A DNA stretch of 64,000 nucleotides from Streptococcus constellatus subsp. constellatus (GCF_023167545.1 NZ_AP014647.1:434001-498000); one strand, 5' to 3'. Shown: positions 30,462 to 38,920, counted from the stretch's first letter. Program-made: numbers and translations. Notes: generated from the letters alone by a model not told the origin.

Positions 30462-32660
30462 ATGAAAAAAACATCAAAACAATTACCTGTTTTGTTTGCG
30501 ACAGCTATTTTGCTCGCTAGCACTGTTTTAAGTCCTCTTGCTCAGGCGAATGAGACAAGTTCTTCATCTTCGAGCTCAGAATCATCTGTAACGACTTCGA
30601 AATCTAGCTCAGTTGCTTCAACGACACAATCACAGCCATCAGAAGCAATTTCTGACAGTTCAACGAGCAATACGAATGAGCCAAGTAGTACAAGCGAAGA
30701 GACGCCTAAGACAGAAGCTGCAAGCGGTGAAGCCCATGTTACAACTTCTGAATTTACAACAGTGGTAAATATCGGTCAAATACAAGGGGAAGCCCATGAA
30801 TCACCTTATAATGGGAAGAAAGTCAAGGTTTCAAATGTTGTTGTAACAAAGACAGATCGGTATGGCTTTTATGTACAAGATCTCAAAGCTGATGGCAATG
30901 CTAAGACCTCAGATGCTATTTATGTCGTCTCAAAAGAAAAGGTTGCAGTTGGCGATCAGTTGACGATTGAAGGTCAAATCAAAGAAGGTTATATGGAAGA
31001 ACTCAGTGTTCGTCCTGGACAAACTTTCCGTAAACCAACTGACAGCTTAACTGTAACACAATTGTTTGCTTCTAAGGTAACGAAAAACGGTACAGCCGCA
31101 CTACCAGAACCAGTTAATATTTCAGATCGTATGCCAAAAGATATCGTGGATAATACTCCGACTACTTATGATCCAGAACATGATGCATTGGATTATTGGG
31201 AAAGTCTGGAGGGTATGTTGACAACAGTGAAAAAACCTCGTGTGCTTGGCCCACAATATCGAGGAGATATTTATCTCTTGCCGAATGGTTATCAAGCGCT
31301 GCCGCTCAATAATATCGGTGGTGTCAACCTTCGCCCTAATGTCCAAAATACAGCAACTATCCCCGTTTATGTTGGGAATAAATATATTGCAAAAGCTAAA
31401 GATTACTTTAATGAAGATGTTTCTGGTGTTGTAACTTATCGCAGCAAGGTTTATAAGTTGGAGCCAACGAAGTTGCCAGATCTGCAAGATGGCGGTCTAC
31501 AAAGAGAGGTTTCTAAGATTTATCCAAGTGAAGATAAATTGACTATTGCTTCTTACAATATTGAAAACTTCTCGGCGAACAATGCAGCGGGTGAAACACC
31601 TGACGCAAAAGTAGACAAAATTGCTAAATCTTTTATCAACGAAATTCACAGTCCAGATATTATTACCCTTATAGAAGTTCAAGACAATAATGGAAGCGTT
31701 AATGATGGTACTGTCAGCGGTGTGCAAAGCGGTGAAAAACTGGCTGCTAAAATTAAACAATTAGGTGGCAAAGAATACAAATATACCGAAGTCGCCCCTG
31801 TTGATGGAGCAGATGGTGGAAAGCCGGGCTCCAATATTCGTGTGGCTTACTTGTATAATCCTCAACGAGTGAAGCTAGTTGAGCGTGAAGCAGGAAGTAG
31901 CACAGAAGCAGCTGCCTTCAAAGATGGGCATTTGGTGAAAAATCCTGCAAGGATCGATCCAACCAATCCAACCTTTACGAAAGTTCGAAAATCTTTAGCA
32001 GCAGAGTTTGAATTTAAGGGCGAGCATATTGTCGTGATTGCCAATCATTTAAAATCCAAACTCGGTGATGATGCAGTATATGGTTCTAAACAACCAGCAG
32101 TGCAAAATACATTAGCACAGCGGATTGAGCAAGGGAAGTTGTTGAATGCTTTTGTTAAAGAAGGTTTAAAGCAAAATCCTAATTTGAAGTTTGTCTTAAC
32201 TGGTGACTTTAATGACTTTGAATTTTCAGAAACTGCCAAAGCAGTGGCTGGTAATGAATTAGTCAATATGATGCTGAATCACGACGCAGCAGACCGCTAT
32301 TCTTATTTTTACCGTGGTAGCAATCAAAGTTTAGACAATATCTTCGTTTCAAAAAATATTGCTGATAAAACAGTATTCTCACCAGTTCATATCAATGCTT
32401 CCTTTATGGAGGAGCACGGTCGGGCGTCAGACCATGATCCCGTCATTGCACAGCTTGACTTCAGTAAGAAGGATGAGCCACAACCAACTCCTCCTTCCGG
32501 TGGTGATAGTACAACGCCACCAAATAAAGATGATAAACCAACTAAAAAGAGAATTTTACCATCTACAGGAACAACAGGCGCTGAAGTCGCTGTTGTAGGG
32601 ATTGTCATCTTAAGCGCAACCATCCTTTGGCGAAAGAAAGTGACGGATTTAAAGACATAG
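30462..32660 (+). CDS. LPXTG-anchored extracellular nuclease (SWAN/SpnA-like)
   Basis: 732 residues. Signal peptide (about 1-29, cleavage after AQA), a Ser/Thr-rich stretch (about 30-95), an OB-fold nucleic-acid-binding region (about 100-195), an endonuclease/exonuclease/phosphatase domain (about 350-665: SYNIENFS, LIEVQDN, ANHLKSK, TGDFNDFE, RASDHDPV), a Pro/Thr/Lys wall-spanning segment and a sorting signal LPSTG (699-703) with hydrophobic tail and basic end. The same layout is known in cell-wall nucleases of S. sanguinis (SWAN) and S. pyogenes (SpnA), which degrade neutrophil extracellular traps. Surface attachment by sortase A and nuclease activity are inferred from domains. Promoter carries a cre site. 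Confidence 0.9.
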   Translation: MKKTSKQLPVLFATAILLASTVLSPLAQANETSSSSSSSESSVTTSKSSSVASTTQSQPSEAISDSSTSNTNEPSSTSEETPKTEAASGEAHVTTSEFTTVVNIGQIQGEAHESPYNGKKVKVSNVVVTKTDRYGFYVQDLKADGNAKTSDAIYVVSKEKVAVGDQLTIEGQIKEGYMEELSVRPGQTFRKPTDSLTVTQLFASKVTKNGTAALPEPVNISDRMPKDIVDNTPTTYDPEHDALDYWESLEGMLTTVKKPRVLGPQYRGDIYLLPNGYQALPLNNIGGVNLRPNVQNTATIPVYVGNKYIAKAKDYFNEDVSGVVTYRSKVYKLEPTKLPDLQDGGLQREVSKIYPSEDKLTIASYNIENFSANNAAGETPDAKVDKIAKSFINEIHSPDIITLIEVQDNNGSVNDGTVSGVQSGEKLAAKIKQLGGKEYKYTEVAPVDGADGGKPGSNIRVAYLYNPQRVKLVEREAGSSTEAAAFKDGHLVKNPARIDPTNPTFTKVRKSLAAEFEFKGEHIVVIANHLKSKLGDDAVYGSKQPAVQNTLAQRIEQGKLLNAFVKEGLKQNPNLKFVLTGDFNDFEFSETAKAVAGNELVNMMLNHDAADRYSYFYRGSNQSLDNIFVSKNIADKTVFSPVHINASFMEEHGRASDHDPVIAQLDFSKKDEPQPTPPSGGDSTTPPNKDDKPTKKRILPSTGTTGAEVAVVGIVILSATILWRKKVTDLKT

Positions 32661-32740
32661 ATAAACGAGAGAGTTTTAATTTTGGTGTTAGAGCATAGGC
32701 GAAGATTTGTACAAATGTTCAGCAAGAAAAAGAATTTTCT

Positions 32741-32788
32741 AAAATGGTTTAGATTTAGCATTAAAAAATGCTGTATTTAAGCCATTTT
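32741..32788. terminator. Bidirectional terminator between nuclease and rgg genes
   Basis: AAAATGG (32741-32747) pairs with CCATTTT (32782-32788), stem extended inward by TTTAGAT/ATTTAA; T-rich on the plus side and A/T-rich on the minus side, between two convergent genes. Confidence 0.65.
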
Positions 32789-32809
32789 CTTTTTGATATT
32801 AGACTAGTT

Positions 32810-33652
32810 TTACATATATCTTTCTATTTCTGTTGTACAACCCTGTAACATAGACTCTAGATTAGCTAACTTTAAAAGCTGTAGTCCGGTTTCTACTAAG
32901 ATTGAATCTTTTTGACAAATCCCTAAACGAATAGTAGCAAAACCCAATTGATCAACTCTCAGAGTTTCTTGAGCAATCTGATAAGTGATTTTAGTAATTT
33001 TTAAACATTCTTTTATCATTCCTTTATTTAAGAAAATGGTGCTCATATTAGTTAGAAAAGCAAATTCCCATGATTTTATTTCTTTAAAATTCTTGTATTT
33101 TTTTAAAGATAATAAAATTTTATCCATACTTTCCGTTATCTGTTCTATAGGAAAAAGAATCATAGCAGCGTTTAATTTACGTAAATCAGATAGATACCAT
33201 GTGTCACATTTATCAAGTTCTTTCCAAAGTTCTTGTGCAAGAAAATATGAATGTTCATTATCTCTATTTTTACAAATTGAGAGACATAAGTGAGAAATTT
33301 TTGCAATATTTTCAATAGGAAGGTCGTTGTGAGTTTTTAAATAATGGTTACTTTCTTCTAAAATGTTTTCATAATGTTTAGCTGTTTTATACACAGTATG
33401 AGAATTTTCAAAATGTTGAATAATTTTTGAGCGTTCTGAGGGGAGATAAGTGTGACAAATGTAATTAAACTCTTCAAAGCTCATATCTAACTGCTTTAAG
33501 ATATATTCAAAATTTTCTACATTAGGAATTTCTTTATTATTCTCAATCTTAGAGAGTGTTGCACGTGATAAGTTATCTCTGCAAATGTCTAATTGTGTCA
33601 AACCCTTTGATTGTCGAATTTCTTTTAAGATTGTACCAAAATCCCATCTCAT
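32810..33652 (-). CDS. Rgg/GadR/MutR-type transcriptional regulator
   Basis: 280 residues. N-terminal Xre-type HTH (about 5-62: ILKEIRQSKGLTQLDICRDN, then SRATLSKIENNKEIPN) and a long all-helical C-terminal region with TPR-like repeats, the architecture of Rgg regulators that bind short hydrophobic peptides. The start has AAGGAGATAAAATT before ATG. It is divergent from the secreted peptide/ABC cluster, the usual arrangement for an Rgg and its target operon. It does not look like ComR: the first 40 residues differ from those I know of ComR proteins. Base composition is unusually AT-rich, as for the whole island to 36326. Confidence 0.85.
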   Translation of the reverse strand: MRWDFGTILKEIRQSKGLTQLDICRDNLSRATLSKIENNKEIPNVENFEYILKQLDMSFEEFNYICHTYLPSERSKIIQHFENSHTVYKTAKHYENILEESNHYLKTHNDLPIENIAKISHLCLSICKNRDNEHSYFLAQELWKELDKCDTWYLSDLRKLNAAMILFPIEQITESMDKILLSLKKYKNFKEIKSWEFAFLTNMSTIFLNKGMIKECLKITKITYQIAQETLRVDQLGFATIRLGICQKDSILVETGLQLLKLANLESMLQGCTTEIERYM

Positions 33653-33775
33653 AATTTTATCTCCTTATATAAAATATGTTCCTAAAGTTGACAGTTTATG
33701 TAATTTTTCTGTTCTCATGATATCATATAGAAAAAGGGAAAATAAATCTTAAAAAACTTTTTGGGAGGAATTTTT
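33653..33775. promoter_or_regulatory. Divergent control region between rgg and the peptide cluster
   Basis: For the rightward unit the best -10 is TATCAT (33721-33726) with no acceptable -35 at the right distance, as expected for an activator-dependent promoter. TGACAG (33689-33694) and CTGTTC (33709-33714) make a weak inverted repeat. GGGAGGA (33763-33769) is a strong Shine-Dalgarno for the ATG at 33776. Operator identity is speculative. Confidence 0.3.
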
Positions 33776-33986
33776 ATGAAACGCTTAGCTGCTTCACTGG
33801 TATTTTTCACTGTACTTATTTTTTCATTTTTATCGTCAGATGGATGGATACACTGGTGGAAATTATAATAAAGTAAATTTTTTTACCACTATGGAAAGGA
33901 GAAAAACAAACGGAAACTATATTTAAGTGGTGAAGAAATATGTTACATATTGGTATAGTTTTTTTCATAGTATTGATAGAAAGTAA
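33776..33986 (+). pseudogene. Small secreted peptide gene, apparently frameshifted (or 30-residue hydrophobic peptide)
   Basis: As written, ATG 33776 opens a 30-codon frame (TAA 33866-33868): basic start, hydrophobic core MKRLAASLVFFTVLIFSF, and a tail SSDGWIHWWKL. However GATG is tandemly duplicated at 33839-33846. Removing one copy gives the same signal peptide continuing into SSDGYTGGNYNKVNFF and on to 33923, then one in-frame TAA (33924-33926), then VVKKYVTYWYSFFHS up to TAA 33984-33986. That longer reading looks like a bacteriocin-size secreted peptide of about 65 residues with two lesions. The strong ribosome binding site and location next to rgg are certain; which reading is biologically used is not. 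See findings. Confidence 0.55.
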
Positions 33987-34030
33987 GTAATACTGTTCAA
34001 TTTAGGGTATAATTAAGAAAGAAAATCAAA

Positions 34031-34366
34031 ATGAGAAAAGGCTATAAAAAATGTATCATTTTATCGTTAACTATCTTAGGATTAAGTAATACTGGAGTAA
34101 CAGCATTTGCTGCGACTTACGGAAACGGTTCTAATGGTGTTAGAAATACTGAACAATTTCAGGTTCGCTATATCGGTGAAGCATGGACTAATCATCGTGG
34201 GAATAGCACATGGATTAAATATTATCGAAATGGCTCATTTCTAGGCGGAGCAACAGCGTATAAAGATAGCTGGCGTACAGATAATGGAATGGTATACGAT
34301 AGTGTAACAATATGGGACTCAATGAATCCTTGGGCTCCAAAAACCACATTCCGCTATAAATTATAG
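34031..34366 (+). CDS. Small secreted protein, bacteriocin candidate
   Basis: 111 residues. Clear Sec signal peptide (MRKGYKKCIILSLTILGLSN..., cleavage likely after AFA at about residue 27) and a mature part of about 84 residues rich in N, W, Y, G and T (TYGNGSNGVRN; final KTTFRYKL), with no cysteine. I do not recognise the family. Size, lack of double-glycine leader, aromatic-rich mature sequence and the membrane/ABC genes next to it recall the lactococcin 972 group, but I could not align it convincingly. The Shine-Dalgarno is weak (AAGAAAG), and TATAAT at 34008-34013 lies only 17 bases before the ATG. Toxin, adhesin or signal roles all remain possible. Confidence 0.6.
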   Translation: MRKGYKKCIILSLTILGLSNTGVTAFAATYGNGSNGVRNTEQFQVRYIGEAWTNHRGNSTWIKYYRNGSFLGGATAYKDSWRTDNGMVYDSVTIWDSMNPWAPKTTFRYKL

Positions 34367-34403
34367 TTAATGTTGTTTATTATTTAAGATAGAGGAGAGA
34401 GGT

Positions 34404-34805
34404 ATGAAAAAGTTAATCAACGATTATTACAAAAAAATAATTGTACTAGATTTTGGGACAATTTCATTCTTATCTCTCCTTTTTTATAACAATCGTGAAA
34501 GATGGTTTTTGGTTGTTGCTTGTATATTTGTGAATAGTGCGATGACCATTTTTACACTACGATCATATCGTCGTGAGTTTTCAATTCATCATTTTCTGGG
34601 AAAAGCACGGATTCGTTTTTTATATGATTACAGTTGTATTCATGGATTAACATTGGTTACTACACTTATTTCTAGTGTTATTATTTGTCAGTTATGTAAG
34701 AGGGTAGTATCTCTTATTCTTTTATGTCATTTAATAGGGATAGGATTTCTATTATTTTTTATCAATCTACCTCTCTATTTTATTTCTTTAAGGAGGTTCT
34801 TATGA
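34404..34805 (+). CDS. Small polytopic membrane protein of the secreted-protein cluster
   Basis: 133 residues, about four membrane segments (about 15-30, 36-55, 78-95, 102-125), preceded by GAGGAGAGAGG. No family recognised. The last bases overlap the permease start by 4 (ATGA), so the two are co-translated. A role as immunity protein or as part of the ABC transporter membrane unit is plausible only from context. Confidence 0.6.
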   Translation: MKKLINDYYKKIIVLDFGTISFLSLLFYNNRERWFLVVACIFVNSAMTIFTLRSYRREFSIHHFLGKARIRFLYDYSCIHGLTLVTTLISSVIICQLCKRVVSLILLCHLIGIGFLLFFINLPLYFISLRRFL

Positions 34806-35677
34806 AAAGCATTTATATAGTAATTCTCAAAAAGCGGTGGTATCTTTTCGGATTTTTGATTTTTATTGGATTTTGTATGAACCTTTTTTTATGGAATGAA
34901 AGTAGTCAATTGATTCGAGTATACCCAGCACTACAAATTTTGAAAAAAGAAAGTAGACAAAATAGTTATGAAACAGTCTATAATCCTTCTGCAGATTCCT
35001 CTGGTCTAGTAAAAGATGCTAGTAAAGAAGAGAGGAGGTCCTTGTATAAAGTGTTATCTACTTATCTTCGGAAACTAGGTGAGACATCACCATTTTACTA
35101 TCAAAAGTTGAATTACTTAAAAGGTGGAAAATTACAGCCTTTAACGGATTCTGTATTACAATCATCGCTCTTATCAAATGATTGGGATAGCTTATTATTG
35201 GATAATATTTTAATTCGCCGTTTAGAAAAACAACAAGCCCAAGAGTTAAACGCAGAATTTAAAAAAATTAATTTTCCAATAACTCTTCGTACTCTTTCTA
35301 AAACTTATCAATCACAGCATGATTATTATATCACCAATTTTATTTTTGGAATAAGTATCTCAAGCATTCTATTTATCTTTAGTTCAATAATAATTTATTG
35401 GTTGTTAGGAGTAACAATAAAAATCTGTCAATCAGAAATAAAGGTTTTGCGGCTTATTGGTTTGAGCGGGGAACAAATAAGTCAAAATTTAAGTTATTTG
35501 TTGATTGCTCCCATTATCTTTGCTTTCCTTGGATTTTTTGTTTATGTAAGTATTTTAAATATAAAGTTTATTTGGGCGGATTATATCTATCTTGGAGGTT
35601 TAAATATTCTACTTTTTGTTGCTGCTTTTATCATCAGTAAACGTCGTTTGAAAGGAGTTCTCTATGATTTGTCTTGA
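34802..35677 (+). CDS. ABC transporter permease, FtsX/bacteriocin-associated type
   Basis: 291 residues from ATG 34802 (AAGGAGG 6 bases upstream). One membrane segment at the N-terminus (about 11-30), an extracellular domain of about 160 residues, then three membrane segments (about 183-210, 230-250, 258-278) with the intracellular loop EIKVLRLIGLSGEQISQN between them; this is the FtsX/MacB-like fold in half size. It resembles the C-terminal part of the bacteriocin-associated integral membrane proteins (DUF1430) of the lactococcin 972 group. It overlaps the ATPase gene by 14 bases. Confidence 0.7.
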   Translation: MKSIYIVILKKRWYLFGFLIFIGFCMNLFLWNESSQLIRVYPALQILKKESRQNSYETVYNPSADSSGLVKDASKEERRSLYKVLSTYLRKLGETSPFYYQKLNYLKGGKLQPLTDSVLQSSLLSNDWDSLLLDNILIRRLEKQQAQELNAEFKKINFPITLRTLSKTYQSQHDYYITNFIFGISISSILFIFSSIIIYWLLGVTIKICQSEIKVLRLIGLSGEQISQNLSYLLIAPIIFAFLGFFVYVSILNIKFIWADYIYLGGLNILLFVAAFIISKRRLKGVLYDLS

Positions 35678-36326
35678 ACATGTTTCAAAATCCTTTAAAG
35701 GAAAAACAATTTTCACAGATTTGAACTTTCATGCAGATTTTGGAGAAATATCTGTGCTTTTTGGAAAATCTGGTATTGGAAAATCTACACTCTTAAATAT
35801 TATTGCAGGATTAAAACCTATTGATGCTGGACGATATTTTTATCAAGGGGAGATGCTTAATACGAAAGATGACAAAGAAATGAGCTCCTTTCGTAGTTTG
35901 CATATTGGGTATATACCACAAGATTTTGCACTAATAGAAGATTATACTGTCAAAGAAAACCTAATGCTTCCGTGTCTTTATCGAAAAGATTTATCTAAAA
36001 CAGAAATTGAAACAAAAATGCAAGTTTTGATAAGATATTTTGAATTATCAACCATTCTTAACAAAAAGGTTCGATCTCTTTCTGGTGGACAAAAGCAACG
36101 TGTTGCTATTATTCGTAGTCTTATGATAGAACCAGACATTATTCTTGCAGATGAACCAACTGCTAATCTGGATAAAGAGAATCTTCAGCTAGTAATAGAT
36201 TTATTTATGAAAGAAAGAGAAAGTGGGAAAATTATTATTATTGCCACTCATGATGAAAGAATACAATCAATAGCAAACCATATCTATAATATAAAAAATT
36301 ATAGACTAGATGAATGGAAGAAATAA
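35664..36326 (+). CDS. ABC transporter ATP-binding protein, bacteriocin-export/immunity type
   Basis: 220 residues with Walker [10 protein letters not shown] (about 34-42), Q-loop [14 protein letters not shown], signature LSGGQKQR, Walker [13 protein letters not shown] and switch H in ATHDE. The short length and '[14 protein letters not shown]' segment resemble ATPases of the lactococcin 972 bacteriocin ABC group (MacB/LolD class) rather than importers. GGAGT precedes the ATG. With the permease it should export or detoxify a peptide. The last gene of the island; pflA follows after a 154-base gap with its own promoter. Confidence 0.82.
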   Translation: MICLEHVSKSFKGKTIFTDLNFHADFGEISVLFGKSGIGKSTLLNIIAGLKPIDAGRYFYQGEMLNTKDDKEMSSFRSLHIGYIPQDFALIEDYTVKENLMLPCLYRKDLSKTEIETKMQVLIRYFELSTILNKKVRSLSGGQKQRVAIIRSLMIEPDIILADEPTANLDKENLQLVIDLFMKERESGKIIIIATHDERIQSIANHIYNIKNYRLDEWKK

Positions 36327-36438
36327 AATTTTAAATTATTCTATCAATTCTTATCTTTTGAAAAATATTGAAAATGAAACTGAAAAACAGATTATTTTCT
36401 AAAAAATAGATAAATTGTCCCTCTATCTAGAAAAGAAG

Positions 36439-36467
36439 TGTTATAATAGTATTATAAAACGTTTTCA
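36439..36467 (+). promoter_or_regulatory. pflA promoter with cre-like palindrome
   Basis: Extended -10 TGtTATAAT (36439-36447); just downstream ATAAAACGTTTTCA (36454-36467) matches cre TGAAAACGTTTTCA at 12 of 14 positions. CcpA control of pyruvate formate-lyase genes is known in streptococci; binding here is inferred. Confidence 0.5.
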
Positions 36468-36480
36468 AGAGGATAAGACG

Positions 36481-37278
36481 ATGGAAAAAGAAGTCATTGA
36501 TTATGGAAAAGTAACAGGTATGGTCCATTCGACTGAAAGTTTTGGAGCTGTTGATGGGCCTGGTATCCGTTTCATTGTCTTTTTACAGGGTTGTAAAATG
36601 CGTTGCCAATATTGCCACAATCCAGATACATGGGCAATGGAAACCAATAATTCAAGAGAGCGAACGGTTGAAGACGTTTTGCAAGAAGCGCTTCGTTATC
36701 GTGGCTTTTGGGGTAAAAAAGGTGGGATTACAGTAAGTGGTGGTGAAGCTCTTTTGCAGATTAATTTTGTGACTGCACTTTTTACCAAAGCTAAAGAATT
36801 GGGAATTCATTGCACTTTAGATACTTGTGCGATGCCGTTCCGCAATACACCAGAGTATCTCAAAGTTTTTGATCGCCTGCTTGAAGTGACAGATTTAGTG
36901 TTGCTGGATATTAAAGAAATCAATGATGCCCAGCATAAATTTGTGACAGGGCACACCAATAAGAATATTTTGGAATGTGCAAAATATCTGTCTGATAAAG
37001 GTGTTCCAATGTGGATTCGCCATGTTTTGGTTCCAACGTTAACAGACCGTGATGACGACTTAAAAGAATTAGGTGAGTTTGTTAAAACGTTAAAAACAGT
37101 TGATAAATTTGAAGTGCTACCTTATCATACAATGGGAGAATTTAAATGGCGTGAATTGGGCACTCCTTATCCATTAGAAGGTATAAAGCCGCCAACTGCT
37201 GATCGAGTAGCAAATGCCAAAGAACTTATGAAAACAGAATCTTATACCGAGTATATGAACCGCATACATAATAGTTAA
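36481..37278 (+). CDS. pflA: Pyruvate formate-lyase activating enzyme
   Basis: 265 residues from ATG 36481, which has AGAGGATAAG upstream; an upstream in-frame TTG at 36415 would add 22 unrelated residues and overlaps the promoter, so it is rejected. Radical SAM cluster ligands are in CKMRCQYC, with GPGIRFIVF before and SGGEALLQ after, as in PflA. It generates the glycyl radical on pyruvate formate-lyase in anaerobic mixed-acid fermentation. The pfl structural gene is not in this window. Confidence 0.95.
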   Translation: MEKEVIDYGKVTGMVHSTESFGAVDGPGIRFIVFLQGCKMRCQYCHNPDTWAMETNNSRERTVEDVLQEALRYRGFWGKKGGITVSGGEALLQINFVTALFTKAKELGIHCTLDTCAMPFRNTPEYLKVFDRLLEVTDLVLLDIKEINDAQHKFVTGHTNKNILECAKYLSDKGVPMWIRHVLVPTLTDRDDDLKELGEFVKTLKTVDKFEVLPYHTMGEFKWRELGTPYPLEGIKPPTADRVANAKELMKTESYTEYMNRIHNS

Positions 37279-37304
37279 TAAAAGCAGGAAGTGAGATTTT
37301 GATC

Positions 37305-37350
37305 AGCACTCAAAAAGTTAGACAGGAAAACTAACGATTGGGTGCTTTTC
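37305..37350 (+). terminator. Terminator after pflA, probably derived from an IS end
   Basis: AGCACTCAAAAAGTTAG pairs with CTAACGATTGGGTGCT (one bulge, one wobble) and is followed by TTTTC. The 14-base stretch CAAAAAGTTAGACA (37311-37324) is identical to part of the IS3-family end at 24035-24048. Confidence 0.65.
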
Positions 37351-37421
37351 TATTCCTCTCTTTGTGAAAATCTTAAAATTGTGCTAAAATAAAGTATATA
37401 AAAAGTTTACGAGGTACGATC

Positions 37422-38357
37422 ATGTCTAAAATTTTAGTTTTCGGTCATCAAAATCCAGATTCAGATGCGATTGGCTCAGCTGTGGCCTTTGCTTATCTTG
37501 CGCGTGAAGCTTATGGCTTGGATACAGAAGCGGTTGCTTTGGGAGAACCAAATGAAGAAACAGCTTTTGTTTTGGATTATTTTGGAGTAACGGCACCGCG
37601 TGTGGTGACATCTGCCAAAGCAGAAGGAGTTGAGCAAGTCATTTTAACAGACCATAATGAATTTCAACAATCTATTTCTGACATTGCAGAAGTAGAAGTC
37701 TATGGCGTTGTGGATCACCATCGTGTGGCAAATTTTGAAACAGCTAGTCCACTTTATATGCGTTTGGAGCCTGTCGGTTCAGCTTCTTCTATCGTTTATC
37801 GCATGTTTAAAGAATCTGGTGTAGCTGTACCAAAAGAACTCGCAGGTTTGATGCTCTCAGGTTTGATTTCAGACACGCTTCTTCTGAAATCACCAACCAC
37901 TCATCCGAGTGATAAAGTGATTGCACCTGAGTTGGCAGAGCTTGCAGGAGTTGATTTGGAAGAATACGGTTTGGCTATGCTTAAAGCTGGAACCAACTTA
38001 GCTAGCAAAACAGCCGAGGAATTGATTGATATTGATGCTAAAACATTTGAATTAAACGGAAACCAAGTTCGTGTAGCACAAGTCAACACAGTTGATATTG
38101 CAGAAGTCTTAGGACGTCAAGCTGAACTGGAAGCAGCTATTGAAAAAACAAATGCGGCTAATGGTTATTCTGACTTCGTTTTGATGATTACCGATATTAT
38201 CAATTCTAACTCAGAAATCCTTGCACTTGGAGGCAATATGGATAAAGTGGAAGCAGCTTTCCATTTCACACTTGAAAATAATCATGCTTTCCTTGCTGGT
38301 GCGGTTTCTCGTAAAAAACAAGTTGTACCACAATTGACTGAAAGTTTTAATGGATAA
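37422..38357 (+). CDS. ppaC: Manganese-dependent inorganic pyrophosphatase
   Basis: 311 residues, family II PPase of the DHH superfamily: [14 protein letters not shown] near the N-terminus, DHHRV in the middle (about residue 97), and the C-terminal DHHA2 domain with SRKKQ. It hydrolyses PPi to drive biosynthesis and depends on Mn2+. A promoter TTGTGA-17-TAAAAT is visible before it, and a terminator follows. Confidence 0.96.
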   Translation: MSKILVFGHQNPDSDAIGSAVAFAYLAREAYGLDTEAVALGEPNEETAFVLDYFGVTAPRVVTSAKAEGVEQVILTDHNEFQQSISDIAEVEVYGVVDHHRVANFETASPLYMRLEPVGSASSIVYRMFKESGVAVPKELAGLMLSGLISDTLLLKSPTTHPSDKVIAPELAELAGVDLEEYGLAMLKAGTNLASKTAEELIDIDAKTFELNGNQVRVAQVNTVDIAEVLGRQAELEAAIEKTNAANGYSDFVLMITDIINSNSEILALGGNMDKVEAAFHFTLENNHAFLAGAVSRKKQVVPQLTESFNG

Positions 38358-38368
38358 AAATTTGGAAG

Positions 38369-38392
38369 AAAAAGGAGTTTCGGCTCCTTTTT
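38369..38392 (+). terminator. Terminator after ppaC
   Basis: AAAAAGGAG and CTCCTTTTT with a TTTCGG loop and T-run. It lies only 16 bases before the next ATG, so the next gene must start transcription inside or depend on read-through. Confidence 0.75.
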
Positions 38393-38407
38393 TGATACAA
38401 TAGTTCT

Positions 38408-38920
38408 ATGAAGATTCAAGATTTACAAAATGGAGATTTAATTTTTGTATCCAGTCAATCTGATATAGCAGAGGCCATTCAGCGATCAACTGGTTGGTAT
38501 AACCATGTGGCAATCTTCTTTGCTGGTTGGATTTACCATGCGACAAGCAAGCGCGGTGTCATTAAAGAACCGATAGATCAATTTTTACAGGTTGATGAAT
38601 GTTATGCTGTTTATGCTTGTTCTGACATAGATGTAAAAGCTGTCTGGAAAAGAGCAGAGCAACACCTTTATAAACCTTATAATAATAGCTTTTATCCAGA
38701 TACGACAGGCTTTTATTGTTCTGAATATATTGCAGAAATCCTCCCCATTTTTGAAACCATTCCTATGCAGTTCGGTGATGAAAAAGAGAAAATAGCTCCT
38801 TTTTGGCAGCAGTATTACAAAGAGTTAGGTTTAGCAGTTCCTCTTCATCAGCCAGGAACCAATCCTAGCCAATTGGCTCAATCCGAAAAATTAGTTTATA
38901 AAGGAAGATTAGATGATTAA
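38408..38920 (+). CDS. YiiX/NlpC-P60-like permuted papain-fold hydrolase
   Basis: 170 residues without signal peptide. Opening GDLIFVSSQSDIAEAI, histidine in WYNHVAIFF and cysteine in FYCSEYIAE are the signature of the permuted NlpC/P60 group (YiiX/YaeF type), in which the Cys follows the His in sequence. Substrate unknown; relatives are amidases or lipases acting on cell envelope or lipids. Overlaps the next gene by 8 bases. Confidence 0.8.
   Translation: MKIQDLQNGDLIFVSSQSDIAEAIQRSTGWYNHVAIFFAGWIYHATSKRGVIKEPIDQFLQVDECYAVYACSDIDVKAVWKRAEQHLYKPYNNSFYPDTTGFYCSEYIAEILPIFETIPMQFGDEKEKIAPFWQQYYKELGLAVPLHQPGTNPSQLAQSEKLVYKGRLDD

Noticed and set aside
33940..33990. A 16-residue hydrophobic mini-ORF (MLHIGIVFFIVLIESK) before the secreted protein gene
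   Set aside because: Weak ribosome binding site, and the same bases read better in another frame as the tail of the broken peptide gene; kept only as a remote second-pheromone possibility.
36415..36480. Upstream TTG start extending PflA by 22 residues
   Set aside because: It would place the extended -10 promoter inside the gene and has no ribosome binding site; ATG 36481 is well supported.
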